From Dehalococcoidia bacterium (GTDB taxonomy: Bacteria; Chloroflexota; Dehalococcoidia; SZUA-161; SpSt-899), in assembly GCA_028711995.1 (NCBI GenBank), contig JAQTRE010000008.1, forward strand, positions 1 through 48,404: a DNA stretch of 48,404 bases, written 5' to 3'. Position numbers and translations under genes: made by a program. Below are positions 41,498-48,404 of this stretch, piece after piece (position 1 is the first letter of the stretch; each line of letters opens with the position of its first letter). The notes beneath the pieces are model-generated. The model did not search any database. It was not told where the DNA came from and was given only the letters and a program-made list of their open reading frames with translations.

Positions 41498-43591
41498 TTA
41501 ACCATACATAACCGATAATTTCCCGCGCTGCCGCAACCCGTAATCGAGCCTATTCTGATAACTTTCGGCGTTTCTGAAGAAAAGGCCTTGCCTTGAGGAA
41601 AGGGCCTGTCTCTCCGTTGGAGTCATCGAAGGCTTTAAACCGGCAGATGAAGATCGAACCTCAGTGTTATTGAAATGATTCCTTCTCAGGGGAAGAGCCT
41701 CTCTTTCTCCCCGGGTCATCACAGGTTTGTGAACAGTGGAGCTACCCGTATATTTCGACCAGTCCATAGGTCTAAAGAAAAGGCCTTGCTTTGAAGAGAG
41801 CGCTTCGATCTCTCTGGGAGTCTCTACGATAGCCTTCAAATTGGAAGCCACACTGCGAGACTGCGGCCAATCCATAGGCCTAAAGAAAAGGCCCTCCCTC
41901 AACGAAAGAGCTTCGGCCTCCCTCGGAGTCATCGCATCAACCTTTGGAGCATAAGGCTTACCAGCGAACTTATCCCAGTCCCGAGGCCTGAAGAAGAGGC
42001 CTCCTTTCGAGGAAATGGCCTCTTTCTCTTCCCGGGTCATTAAAGGCTTCGGGGCAACAGGCTGGCTTTGATATTTAGGCCAATCGATCTCTTTGAAGAA
42101 GAGTCCTTGTTTTGAGGAAAGTGCCTCGATCTCTCTGGGAGTGATGAAAGCCCTGGAGGTAAATGGGTCCCTCCTCAATCTCCCCGCGCCTCGGGATTGG
42201 GAGTATGAACCCAGTGAACTATAGGCCATCACAGGCACGGGGATTGGCAACGGCGAATCAATATCAAGCGGGATGCTCCTGCGCAGCTTCCCTTCGTTCC
42301 CATGGCTTCGCGGCGTGATCAGCTGCTGATCTTTGATCATCGGCAGAACGAATCTCAAAACACCCAGGCGGAGCAGCCCTGAAACCAGGAACAAGCCTAA
42401 CACTTTGCTGCCAAAGATAGGAAACATGAACATGACCAAGCCTACAGCGGAAAGAGAACCAAGCGCCATCGATACCGTATTCAAGGTTCGGCTGTAACAG
42501 ATATAGTTCAACCTCTTTTCCGCTGGCGCGGCTTCATATATCAAAACATTGTAGCTCAGTTCAAACCCCGCCCACATAATACCGGTCAAGGCCTGAACGG
42601 CGGCGAGGTAAATGAGATTCGATGAAAACAACCACAGGAAGGGTACCACGCACAAGAATGGGGACACCTTGCAGATGATCCCCAGGTTGCTATGTGCGCC
42701 GGTATATCTTCGCCAGAACATGGAACCGATGACTTTGGCCGAAAATTCACTGGCGATCAGCATCATAAAAACGAAGTATCCCAGCTGCAGATCGTTCAGC
42801 ACATAAACCGCCAACAAGGGGATTGATATGTACACTGCAAAATTGAACGTCGAAGAATAGAGGATAACGGTTCCCAGATAACCCTTGGTCGTCTCTTTCA
42901 GAAAATCGATAAATCCGAATTTTGGCTCCGTCACTCGGATTTCATCGTCATTGGGGTCAGTTCTCGCGGCAGGCTTAAAGTCGGTGCCTTCTTGTATCCG
43001 GGTGTAGAAGAAAAGACTCACAAGAGAAGCCATGGTGGACACGCCAAAAACGATGACAAAGCCGATAAGCGTCTGATTGCCACTGAAGATCTGCAAAACG
43101 GAACCCATGATGCAAAAAGTTATCAGGTAGACTCCGGCCGAAATGGCCGAGCGTAGTCCGAAATAACGGCGCAGTGCTGACGGGGAAACCATGCTCACCA
43201 TCCAACTCTCTCTGGCAGGCATGAGAAGGATACTGGGGATCAAGTTCAAAACCCAGCATGCTGCGATCAGTCCGAAAGGACCGATGGGCCGCATGAAAAG
43301 AAAGATAAAAAGAATCGGGACCCAGGTCATCACATTGGCCACAGCGAGAATTGAAGTAGTCCTTTTGACCCCATTGGTCCTGCCGACAATTGAGGGAATC
43401 TTGATGCACATAAGCGCCAGAATGCCATACAATAGAGAGCTTACCAATTGCACGCCCTGGGCGCCGACTCCCGCGGCCACAAGAGCAGGCCCCTGATAGG
43501 CCGTGCCGCCGTTTTCAATGGAGGTCGATATTGCCTCTGCGTGAAAATAACCCAGGCTTCTGTTTTTTGTTCTATTGTCTCCTAGTTCCAT
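41498..43591 (-). CDS. MFS-type transporter with a six-unit C-terminal repeat tail
   Basis: A 697-residue protein. Residues about 30-430 form about twelve spans of an MFS transporter (GVGAQGVQLVSSLLYGILAL, VANVMTWVPILFIFLFM, LGTVILYSSTFNFAVYISIP, LAAVQALTGIMWAGFELSYN). From about residue 480 to the end the protein carries six units of about 35 residues with the core TPREIEALSSKQGLFFRPMDW, repeated with changes (EEKEAISSKGGLFF, TPREAEALSLREGLFF, TPTERQALSSRQGLFF). Unit five is degenerate and the last lacks the D-W end. I know no family with this tail. It should lie in the cytosol and may bind a partner or nucleic acid. The ATG at 43591 has AAGG upstream. Confidence 0.8.
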   Translation of the reverse strand: MELGDNRTKNRSLGYFHAEAISTSIENGGTAYQGPALVAAGVGAQGVQLVSSLLYGILALMCIKIPSIVGRTNGVKRTTSILAVANVMTWVPILFIFLFMRPIGPFGLIAACWVLNLIPSILLMPARESWMVSMVSPSALRRYFGLRSAISAGVYLITFCIMGSVLQIFSGNQTLIGFVIVFGVSTMASLVSLFFYTRIQEGTDFKPAARTDPNDDEIRVTEPKFGFIDFLKETTKGYLGTVILYSSTFNFAVYISIPLLAVYVLNDLQLGYFVFMMLIASEFSAKVIGSMFWRRYTGAHSNLGIICKVSPFLCVVPFLWLFSSNLIYLAAVQALTGIMWAGFELSYNVLIYEAAPAEKRLNYICYSRTLNTVSMALGSLSAVGLVMFMFPIFGSKVLGLFLVSGLLRLGVLRFVLPMIKDQQLITPRSHGNEGKLRRSIPLDIDSPLPIPVPVMAYSSLGSYSQSRGAGRLRRDPFTSRAFITPREIEALSSKQGLFFKEIDWPKYQSQPVAPKPLMTREEKEAISSKGGLFFRPRDWDKFAGKPYAPKVDAMTPREAEALSLREGLFFRPMDWPQSRSVASNLKAIVETPREIEALSSKQGLFFRPMDWSKYTGSSTVHKPVMTRGEREALPLRRNHFNNTEVRSSSAGLKPSMTPTERQALSSRQGLFFRNAESYQNRLDYGLRQRGKLSVMYG

Positions 43592-44171
43592 CTGATTGCC
43601 TTTTGATAAAGAATGATCGAATGATTCGAAAAGTCGTCCCCATCTTCCTCTGAAATCAAAGGAGCTTTTCGGATTCTATTCAGATCAACCGGGGGGAGAG
43701 GTGGCTAAATTCCTGCCTATGAACGTCGGACCAAAGAGACATGTTTCAACGGATAACGAAGTCTGATGCTGTGCAGTATTTTCCAAGGATTCCCCGTGAA
43801 GACGCGTATATCTTTTTCCCCTCAGGAAAAGGCCATATCTGCTCGGATTGGAATGCTTATTGCTGCCCATAAGAGAGACCTTTTTGAGGACTGTCTACTG
43901 AAATCCTATTTCCGGTCACCAGTCCGCCAGTCCGTCAGTCCGTCAGTCCGAATCAGGTTGAATGATATAGGTATATCACTAAAGATCGAAGCTGTCAAGG
44001 GCTTAAACACTCAAACCGGAGAGAAATCCCGCGGCAATCGCTGAAAACAGTCCCTTGATCCAGCCCGTTCAGTGTTCCGCCAACCTGCGCAGGTGTATAA
44101 TGATGATCGCAGGTAAGCATTGATCAAACGCGATTGACTGGAAGGCAGCGCTATCCAATGCCCGATTAAAT
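43592..44171. other. Gene-free interval with short tandem repeat
   Basis: The 580 nt between the divergent MFS-repeat and antiporter genes hold no convincing gene. A 92-codon frame at 43766 has no ribosome site and no recognisable sequence. The only clear structure is the tandem repeat at 43920-43950. Confidence 0.4.
43920..43950 (+). repeat. 8-bp tandem repeat, nearly four units
   Basis: CAGTCCGC, CAGTCCGT, CAGTCCGT and CAGTCCG follow each other without gap. Such arrays vary in number between strains by slippage. It lies about 220 nt upstream of the Ca2+/H+ antiporter gene. Confidence 0.85.
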
Positions 44172-45236
44172 ATGCTCCGAAACACGTGGTTTCTCCCCGG
44201 TTCGTTGCTCATTCTGGCTCCTCTCTCCATTGCCTTAAATACTCTGGATATTGCTCCGGTGGCAGTATTCATCGTAACGTTGCTGAGTCTAATCCCAATC
44301 TCCAGCCTTGTGTCCAGATCAACCCAGGAACTTTCGTTGAGGACTGCCACTGTTGTGGGAAGTCTGCTCAATGCCACTTTCGGCAATATCATAGAACTCA
44401 TGATTGCCATTTTTGCCATCAACCAGGGGTTGCAGGAAATGGTGATGGCTTCGCTGGCTGGTTCCATCATCCTTAATATTCTTCTGCTCATTGGCGTCAG
44501 CATGATCGCTGGCGGGCTCAAACATAGAGATCAAACCTTCAATACGTCCTCCGTCGGAGTTTCTTCCACTATGCTGCTTATTGCAGTTGCCGGCCTCGCC
44601 CTGCCGACGATTTACGCAGAGCTCGCAGAGCCAACAGTCCATACGGAACACTCGGTCATCCTCATGAGCCGCGCGGTCTCCATAACACTGGGAGTAACCT
44701 ATCTGTTGAGTCTTGTCTTCGTTTTGTTCACTCACCGCCACCTCTTTGTCAGCCAACGCGAAGCCTCCGAGCCAGCCACATGGAGCACAGCCAAGGCGGC
44801 AATGATTCTAGGTCTGTCTGTCGGGCTGGCGGCTATCGAGTCGAACATATTAGTCGGTGTGATCCAACCCATCATCGATACCACCCATCTTCATCAGGCA
44901 TTTGTGGGACTGGTCGTCATCGCGGTGATTACCAATATCCCGGAGCACATGGCAGCGATTCAATTCGGACTGAGAGACAACATCACACTGTCACTCGAAA
45001 TCGGTATGAATTCCGCAATACAGATTGCGCTCTTTGTGGTTCCCATTCTGGTTTTGATCAGCCCGCTGCTTGGAACCAGCATGAGCCTTGCTTTTCCCCC
45101 ATTCCTGATCGTGGGTATGATTTTGAGCGTGATGATCATCAATTACATCGGCAGCGATGGCATCTGCAACTGGCTGGAAGGGGTTCAACTGGTGGCTGTT
45201 TACGCTATCATTGCCATCGCATTCTACTTTGTATGA
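44172..45236 (+). CDS. Ca2+/H+ antiporter (CaCA/CAX family)
   Basis: A 354-residue transporter with about eleven spans. The two CAX repeats are seen as SLLNATFGNIIELMIAIFA (with the essential Glu) plus GSIILNILLLIG, and VITNIPEHMAAIQFGLRDN (usual form G-N-A-A-E-H) plus GMNSAIQIALFVVPIL. The N-P replacing A-A near the second Glu is a family variant. It moves calcium or another divalent cation out in exchange for protons. No regulatory gene is adjacent. Confidence 0.93.
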   Translation: MLRNTWFLPGSLLILAPLSIALNTLDIAPVAVFIVTLLSLIPISSLVSRSTQELSLRTATVVGSLLNATFGNIIELMIAIFAINQGLQEMVMASLAGSIILNILLLIGVSMIAGGLKHRDQTFNTSSVGVSSTMLLIAVAGLALPTIYAELAEPTVHTEHSVILMSRAVSITLGVTYLLSLVFVLFTHRHLFVSQREASEPATWSTAKAAMILGLSVGLAAIESNILVGVIQPIIDTTHLHQAFVGLVVIAVITNIPEHMAAIQFGLRDNITLSLEIGMNSAIQIALFVVPILVLISPLLGTSMSLAFPPFLIVGMILSVMIINYIGSDGICNWLEGVQLVAVYAIIAIAFYFV

Positions 45237-45365
45237 AGTCTGCGGAATAGACCCTCACCGGAAACGATCATTCGGAAGATACTCTGCTTGATTGTATGCA
45301 TTGGAAAGGCTTCGCTTCATTCAACAACGCTGGCGATTGTTGCCGGGTTCTACAGGTTAACCAGC

Positions 45366-45394
45366 TTGTTCTACCAGATAGTCCGGGCTATAAT
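45366..45394 (+). promoter_or_regulatory. Promoter of dnaJ
   Basis: TTGTTC (45366-45371) and TATAAT (45389-45394) are 17 nt apart, giving a leader of about 75 nt. No CIRCE-type inverted repeat is seen, so heat control is not evident. Confidence 0.5.
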
Positions 45395-45471
45395 AAAGAG
45401 TTGGCCCATTGAATGAATGCTGAGGAACATCAGAAGATTTCTTCAGCTGTATATCAGGAAAAGAGATTGAT

Positions 45472-46593
45472 ATGGTGACGAAACGCGATTATTATGAAGT
45501 CCTCGGTGTAAAGCGAGGCGCAACCGATGATGAGCTCAAGAAGGCCTATCGAAAGCTGGCCTTCAAATATCATCCGGACCGCAACGGTGAAAAGGAAGCG
45601 GAGGAGATGTTCAAGGAAATCAACGAGGCCTACGAAGTGTTGAGTGATTCCGGGAAACGGGCCAGCTATGACCGATTCGGACATGCCGGAGTTGATGGCA
45701 TCGGCCGGGGATTTGAGGGGTTTGACTTCGGCGGCGTCGGCGATATTTTTGAAGCCTTCTTTGGAGGAACGGCGGGTGGCCGCAGGTCCACCGTTGAACG
45801 CGGGTCAGATATCCGCTACGGTCTGGAAATAACCTTCGCAGAGGCAGCATTCGGTTGTGAGAAGGAAATGCAAGTCGAGCGCGTCGAACCCTGCTCTATT
45901 TGCCATGGCAGCGGCAGCGAGGCAGGAGTTGAACCAGTGCAGTGCCCCACTTGCCGTGGCAGTGGGGAAGTCCGTCGCTCCCAGCGAGGACTTTTCGGCC
46001 AGTTCACCAATATCACACCGTGCGAACAATGTCGCGGGAAAGGCACCGTCATCACGAATCCCTGCAAGCAGTGTAGCGGTATTGGCAGAGAGAAGAGAGT
46101 GCGAAAGGTCATAATGAAAGTGCCTGGCGGTGTAGATGACGGCAATACGGTTCGGCTTACGGGCGAGGGCAACAGCGGGATCAATGGTGGGCCTCCGGGC
46201 AATCTATTTGTGACGCTCTCAGTTAGCAAGCATGAGTTCCTCCGCCGCGATGGAGCCGATGTCATATACGATCTCCCGTTGAACTTCGCCCAGGCTGCCC
46301 TGGGTGGCGAGGTTGAGGTTCCGACCCTGGATGGCGACTTTAGCATGAAGATTCCTCCCGGTGTGCAGAACGGCAAGGTCTTCCGCATCAAGGGAGCCGG
46401 CGCGGTGAATCTCAATAAGTCCGGGCGAGCGGATGAGGTGGTTATCGTTCATATCGTCACTCCCACATCCCTCGATGGCGAACAAAAGAAGCTGTTCCGT
46501 GATTTGGCCAAAACCCTGGAGCCGGCCAGACTGCCCAAGGACGAGAAGGGCTTCTTTGGCAAGGTGAAGGATACCTTCGCCGGGCGCAGTTGA
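45472..46593 (+). CDS. dnaJ: Chaperone DnaJ
   Basis: A 373-residue type I DnaJ that stimulates DnaK ATPase and delivers unfolded proteins. The J domain has YYEVLGV and the essential HPD in YHPDRNGE. A Gly/Phe-rich region ([17 protein letters not shown]) follows. Four zinc motifs are [24 protein letters not shown] and CKQCSGIG. The C-terminal substrate domains ([15 protein letters not shown]-like [40 protein letters not shown]) are complete. dnaK and grpE are not adjacent. The rsmE gene follows, a common order. Confidence 0.97.
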   Translation: MVTKRDYYEVLGVKRGATDDELKKAYRKLAFKYHPDRNGEKEAEEMFKEINEAYEVLSDSGKRASYDRFGHAGVDGIGRGFEGFDFGGVGDIFEAFFGGTAGGRRSTVERGSDIRYGLEITFAEAAFGCEKEMQVERVEPCSICHGSGSEAGVEPVQCPTCRGSGEVRRSQRGLFGQFTNITPCEQCRGKGTVITNPCKQCSGIGREKRVRKVIMKVPGGVDDGNTVRLTGEGNSGINGGPPGNLFVTLSVSKHEFLRRDGADVIYDLPLNFAQAALGGEVEVPTLDGDFSMKIPPGVQNGKVFRIKGAGAVNLNKSGRADEVVIVHIVTPTSLDGEQKKLFRDLAKTLEPARLPKDEKGFFGKVKDTFAGRS

Positions 46594-46703
46594 CAGATAA
46601 CCATATAAAGATCGCTGCCAATCAGTCGGCCCGAATAGCAGAGCGCCACTGCCTTGCTCGGTCACCGCAAAATGCTGGTTACCGTCCATTCAGCAAAGTT
46701 GTT

Positions 46704-47441
46704 ATGCATCGTTTTTTTATTCCTCCGGACTGGATCAAGGGCGACAGGGTTGTTATCAATGGCAGTCAGGCTCGCCAGCTAAGAGACGTATTGCGGCTCA
46801 AACCCGGCGATCTTATAACCGTCCTCGATAATACCGGTATGGAATACCGTGTCAGATTGGTGGCTGTAAAAGAAGCAGTTATCGGCGAAGTGGTGGATCA
46901 GTGCCGCTCTCAAAACGATCCGGGAGTAGAGATCATCCTGTATCAGGCTATACTCAAGGGCAATAAATTCGATTTCGTCTTGCAGAAATGCACCGAGATC
47001 GGGGTTTCCGGGTTTGTCCCAATTCTCTGTGAGCGATGTGTTGCTGGCAGTCCCAGCGATACCCGTATCAATAGATGGCATCAGATTCTCATCGAGGCGG
47101 CCGAACAGTCCAGGCGAGGCAAGGTTCCCGCACTGTACCCGGTGATGGATTTTCGGCAGGCCTGCGAGAAAGCGGGATATTTTTCATTATTGCCGTGGGA
47201 AGGCGAGCAAAATGCTGGGATCAAGACTGCTATCAGCAATGTCCCTGATGCAAGACAGATGAATATCTTCATTGGCCCCGAAGGCGGATTCACCCAAAGC
47301 GAAGTCGATTTTGCCCGAAGCAAGGGAATCAATCCGGTCACTCTGGGCAGGCGTATCCTTCGTGCCGAGACTGCCGGTCTGGTAGCGGGCGTTGCCATAC
47401 TTTACGAGAGAGACGAACTCAGCGGCGCTCAGTTGACATAA
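46704..47441 (+). CDS. rsmE: 16S rRNA m3U1498 methyltransferase RsmE
   Basis: A 245-residue SPOUT-class enzyme that methylates N3 of U1498 in 16S rRNA with S-adenosylmethionine. MHRFFIPP at the start, HLxxVLR-like ARQLRDVLRLKPGD, KGNKFDFVLQKCTEIGV, EQSRRGKVP, then the knot motifs FIGPEGGFTQSEVDFA and LGRRILRAETA are all present. ATG 46704 begins the conserved M-H-R-F-F-I sequence. The frame opens earlier at 46590, but that part is unlike the family. It stands after dnaJ and before smpB. Confidence 0.95.
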   Translation: MHRFFIPPDWIKGDRVVINGSQARQLRDVLRLKPGDLITVLDNTGMEYRVRLVAVKEAVIGEVVDQCRSQNDPGVEIILYQAILKGNKFDFVLQKCTEIGVSGFVPILCERCVAGSPSDTRINRWHQILIEAAEQSRRGKVPALYPVMDFRQACEKAGYFSLLPWEGEQNAGIKTAISNVPDARQMNIFIGPEGGFTQSEVDFARSKGINPVTLGRRILRAETAGLVAGVAILYERDELSGAQLT

Positions 47442-47449
47442 TGTAGTCA

Positions 47450-47926
47450 ATGGAATTGAATGTGAAAGAAGACAGAAATAAGACGATCACCGTCAACCGA
47501 AAGGCCTATCACGACTACTTCATTGAGGAATCAATCGAGGCTGGAATCGTGTTGACCGGCACGGAGATAAAGTCCGTCAGGGAGGGTAGGGTCAATATCC
47601 GTGATGCCTATGCCAAGCTGGAGAACGGCGAACTCTGGCTTTTGAATTGCCACATCGCCCAATACAGCGCCGGAAATCGATATAATCATGAGCCAACCCG
47701 ACCAAGGAAGCTTCTGCTGCACAAAAAGGAAATCGCCATGTTGAGTAGTGATGCAGCCAGGAAAGGCTTGACTTTGGTGCCGACCCGACTGTATCTTAAA
47801 GATGGGCGAGCCAAAATAGAACTTGGGCTTGCCAAAGGCAAAAAGCTTTACGATAAGCGGCGCTCCATTGCCCAGCGCGAATCGGATCGCGATGTAGCGC
47901 AAGCAGTAAAGGTAGACAGACGCTAA
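47450..47926 (+). CDS. smpB: SsrA-binding protein SmpB
   Basis: A 158-residue protein that brings tmRNA to stalled ribosomes. VNRKAYHDYFIEESIEAGIVL, GTEIKSVREGRVNIRDAYA, NCHIAQYSAGNRYNHEPTRPRKLLLHKKEI, LVPTRLYLKDGRAKIELGLAKGKKLYDKR are the full set of SmpB landmarks. The tail ends in a basic stretch (VAQAVKVDRR) that enters the mRNA channel. It lies 8 nt after rsmE and just upstream of ssrA, so the rescue pair is encoded together. Confidence 0.97.
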   Translation: MELNVKEDRNKTITVNRKAYHDYFIEESIEAGIVLTGTEIKSVREGRVNIRDAYAKLENGELWLLNCHIAQYSAGNRYNHEPTRPRKLLLHKKEIAMLSSDAARKGLTLVPTRLYLKDGRAKIELGLAKGKKLYDKRRSIAQRESDRDVAQAVKVDRR

Positions 47927-47944
47927 GCCTTAACAACTGAATAT

Positions 47945-48298
47945 GGGGACGAGTGGCTTCGACAGAGGAAATGTGCGACCCGGGATTGCAGGCCGAGGAT
48001 GCTATCACCCTCGTCAAAAGGTAGCAAAAAAACAACTGACAACAGAATGCCAGTAGCGGCCTAATCACTTAGGCCACGTTCAACCTTTCCTTTTCCCAAC
48101 AGGGAGGGATTGAGCGACGAAAAGTTGGGGTGCTGCAACCCTGATAGCGATAGGGAGTGCCTAAGAAAAATCGCTTAGCCTGGCTGAAACCCGGCTGGCT
48201 GAGTGCGGTCAGGTGAATGTAGTGGCCAGATAAGCTTGTAGGATATCCTGGGCGGATTTCTTTTGGACGGGGAGTTCGACCCTCCCCCGTCTCCACCA
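47945..48298 (+). ncRNA. ssrA: Transfer-messenger RNA (ssrA)
   Basis: The 5' end GGGGACG pairs with the 3' CGTCTCC before ACCA, closing a 7-bp acceptor stem with one G-U. The T arm is GGGGAG-TTCGACC-CTCCCC. A tag reading frame ends at TAA 48062-48064 and encodes ...KKTTDNRMPVAA. The stop lies in a perfect hairpin, GGCCTAA-TCAC-TTAGGCC, as usual for helix 5. The resume codon is probably near 48023, but I cannot fix it. Pseudoknot-like stems fill 48090-48250. Confidence 0.95.
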
Positions 48299-48308
48299 GA
48301 AACACGAG

Positions 48309-48345
48309 AGAGCTTCCGAGTCTGATATATTCGGAAGCTCTTTTA
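48309..48345 (+). terminator. Rho-independent terminator of ssrA
   Basis: AGAGCTTCCGA (48309-48319) and TCGGAAGCTCT (48331-48341) form a perfect 11-bp stem with an 11-nt loop, followed by TTTA. It ends the tmRNA transcript. Confidence 0.85.
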
Positions 48346-48404
48346 CTAAAACGACCTCTGAGCCTTCTTTAGTGGTAGCGACCTGGAAGGTTGGCCAGAA
48401 TGCT

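Noticed and set aside
43920-43950. CRISPR array
   Set aside because: Units are 8 bp and directly adjacent, with no spacers and no cas genes.
43766-44044. 92-codon open frame upstream of the antiporter
   Set aside because: It runs through the 8-bp tandem repeat, has no ribosome site and no recognisable sequence.

Overview
The window reads as chromosomal DNA of an anaerobic bacterium with balanced base composition. Three things suggest Chloroflexota, probably a Dehalococcoidia-like lineage: an ECF sigma factor coupled to a membrane protein with a Chloroflexi-style N-terminal domain, an MvhD-MetV-MetF group of the Wood-Ljungdahl methyl branch, and cobamide salvage genes. This placement is inference. 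No rRNA or tRNA gene is visible. The only stable RNA is tmRNA at the right end.

Layout. 0.3-5.1 kb: a gamma-glutamylcyclotransferase-like protein, a methyltransferase, a cupin, a cyclase-like protein, an aldose epimerase and an NfeD/SPFH membrane pair. 5.3-9.4 kb: a STAS-like protein, a thymidylate synthase homologue with an unusual phosphate site, a kinase-like membrane protein and a PAP2 phosphatase. 9.6-15.9 kb: a two-component system, an exported phosphoesterase, a diaminopimelate decarboxylase, a broken MaoC gene and a methyltransferase. 16.0-18.6 kb: an ABC exporter, a TIGR04076 protein and a YajD-type HNH protein. 18.8-19.9 kb: a DsbA-like gene interrupted only by an in-frame TGA at its first redox cysteine, followed by a MauE/DoxX membrane partner. 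20.1-24.0 kb: a zinc-ribbon protein, two RRM proteins and an MMPL transporter. 24.0-30.6 kb, minus strand: a CoA transferase pair, mnmA, an AIR-synthase-like gene, a cysteine desulfurase and a HemN-like radical SAM protein. 30.7-34.8 kb: exported envelope proteins, a sigma/anti-sigma-like pair and SlyD. 34.9-37.0 kb: cobQ-cobU between two inverted copies of a small dispersed repeat. 37.3-41.4 kb: a second two-component pair and mvhD-metV-metF. 41.5-48.4 kb: an MFS protein with a six-unit repeat tail, a Ca2+/H+ antiporter, dnaJ, rsmE, smpB and ssrA.

The most notable observation is the probable selenoprotein at 18780-19412. The reading frame continues through TGA in a U-x-x-C motif. A perfect 6-bp hairpin with a GUU loop starts 17 nt after the TGA, and the downstream membrane gene overlaps the end of the frame by 4 nt. 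Gene callers would report only a truncated C-terminal ORF here. Other points of interest are the family of about 110-bp inverted-repeat elements (four full copies and one partial), the MFS protein repeat tail, the thymidylate synthase homologue lacking its arginine pair, and an MnmA with a CxxC and no second catalytic cysteine.
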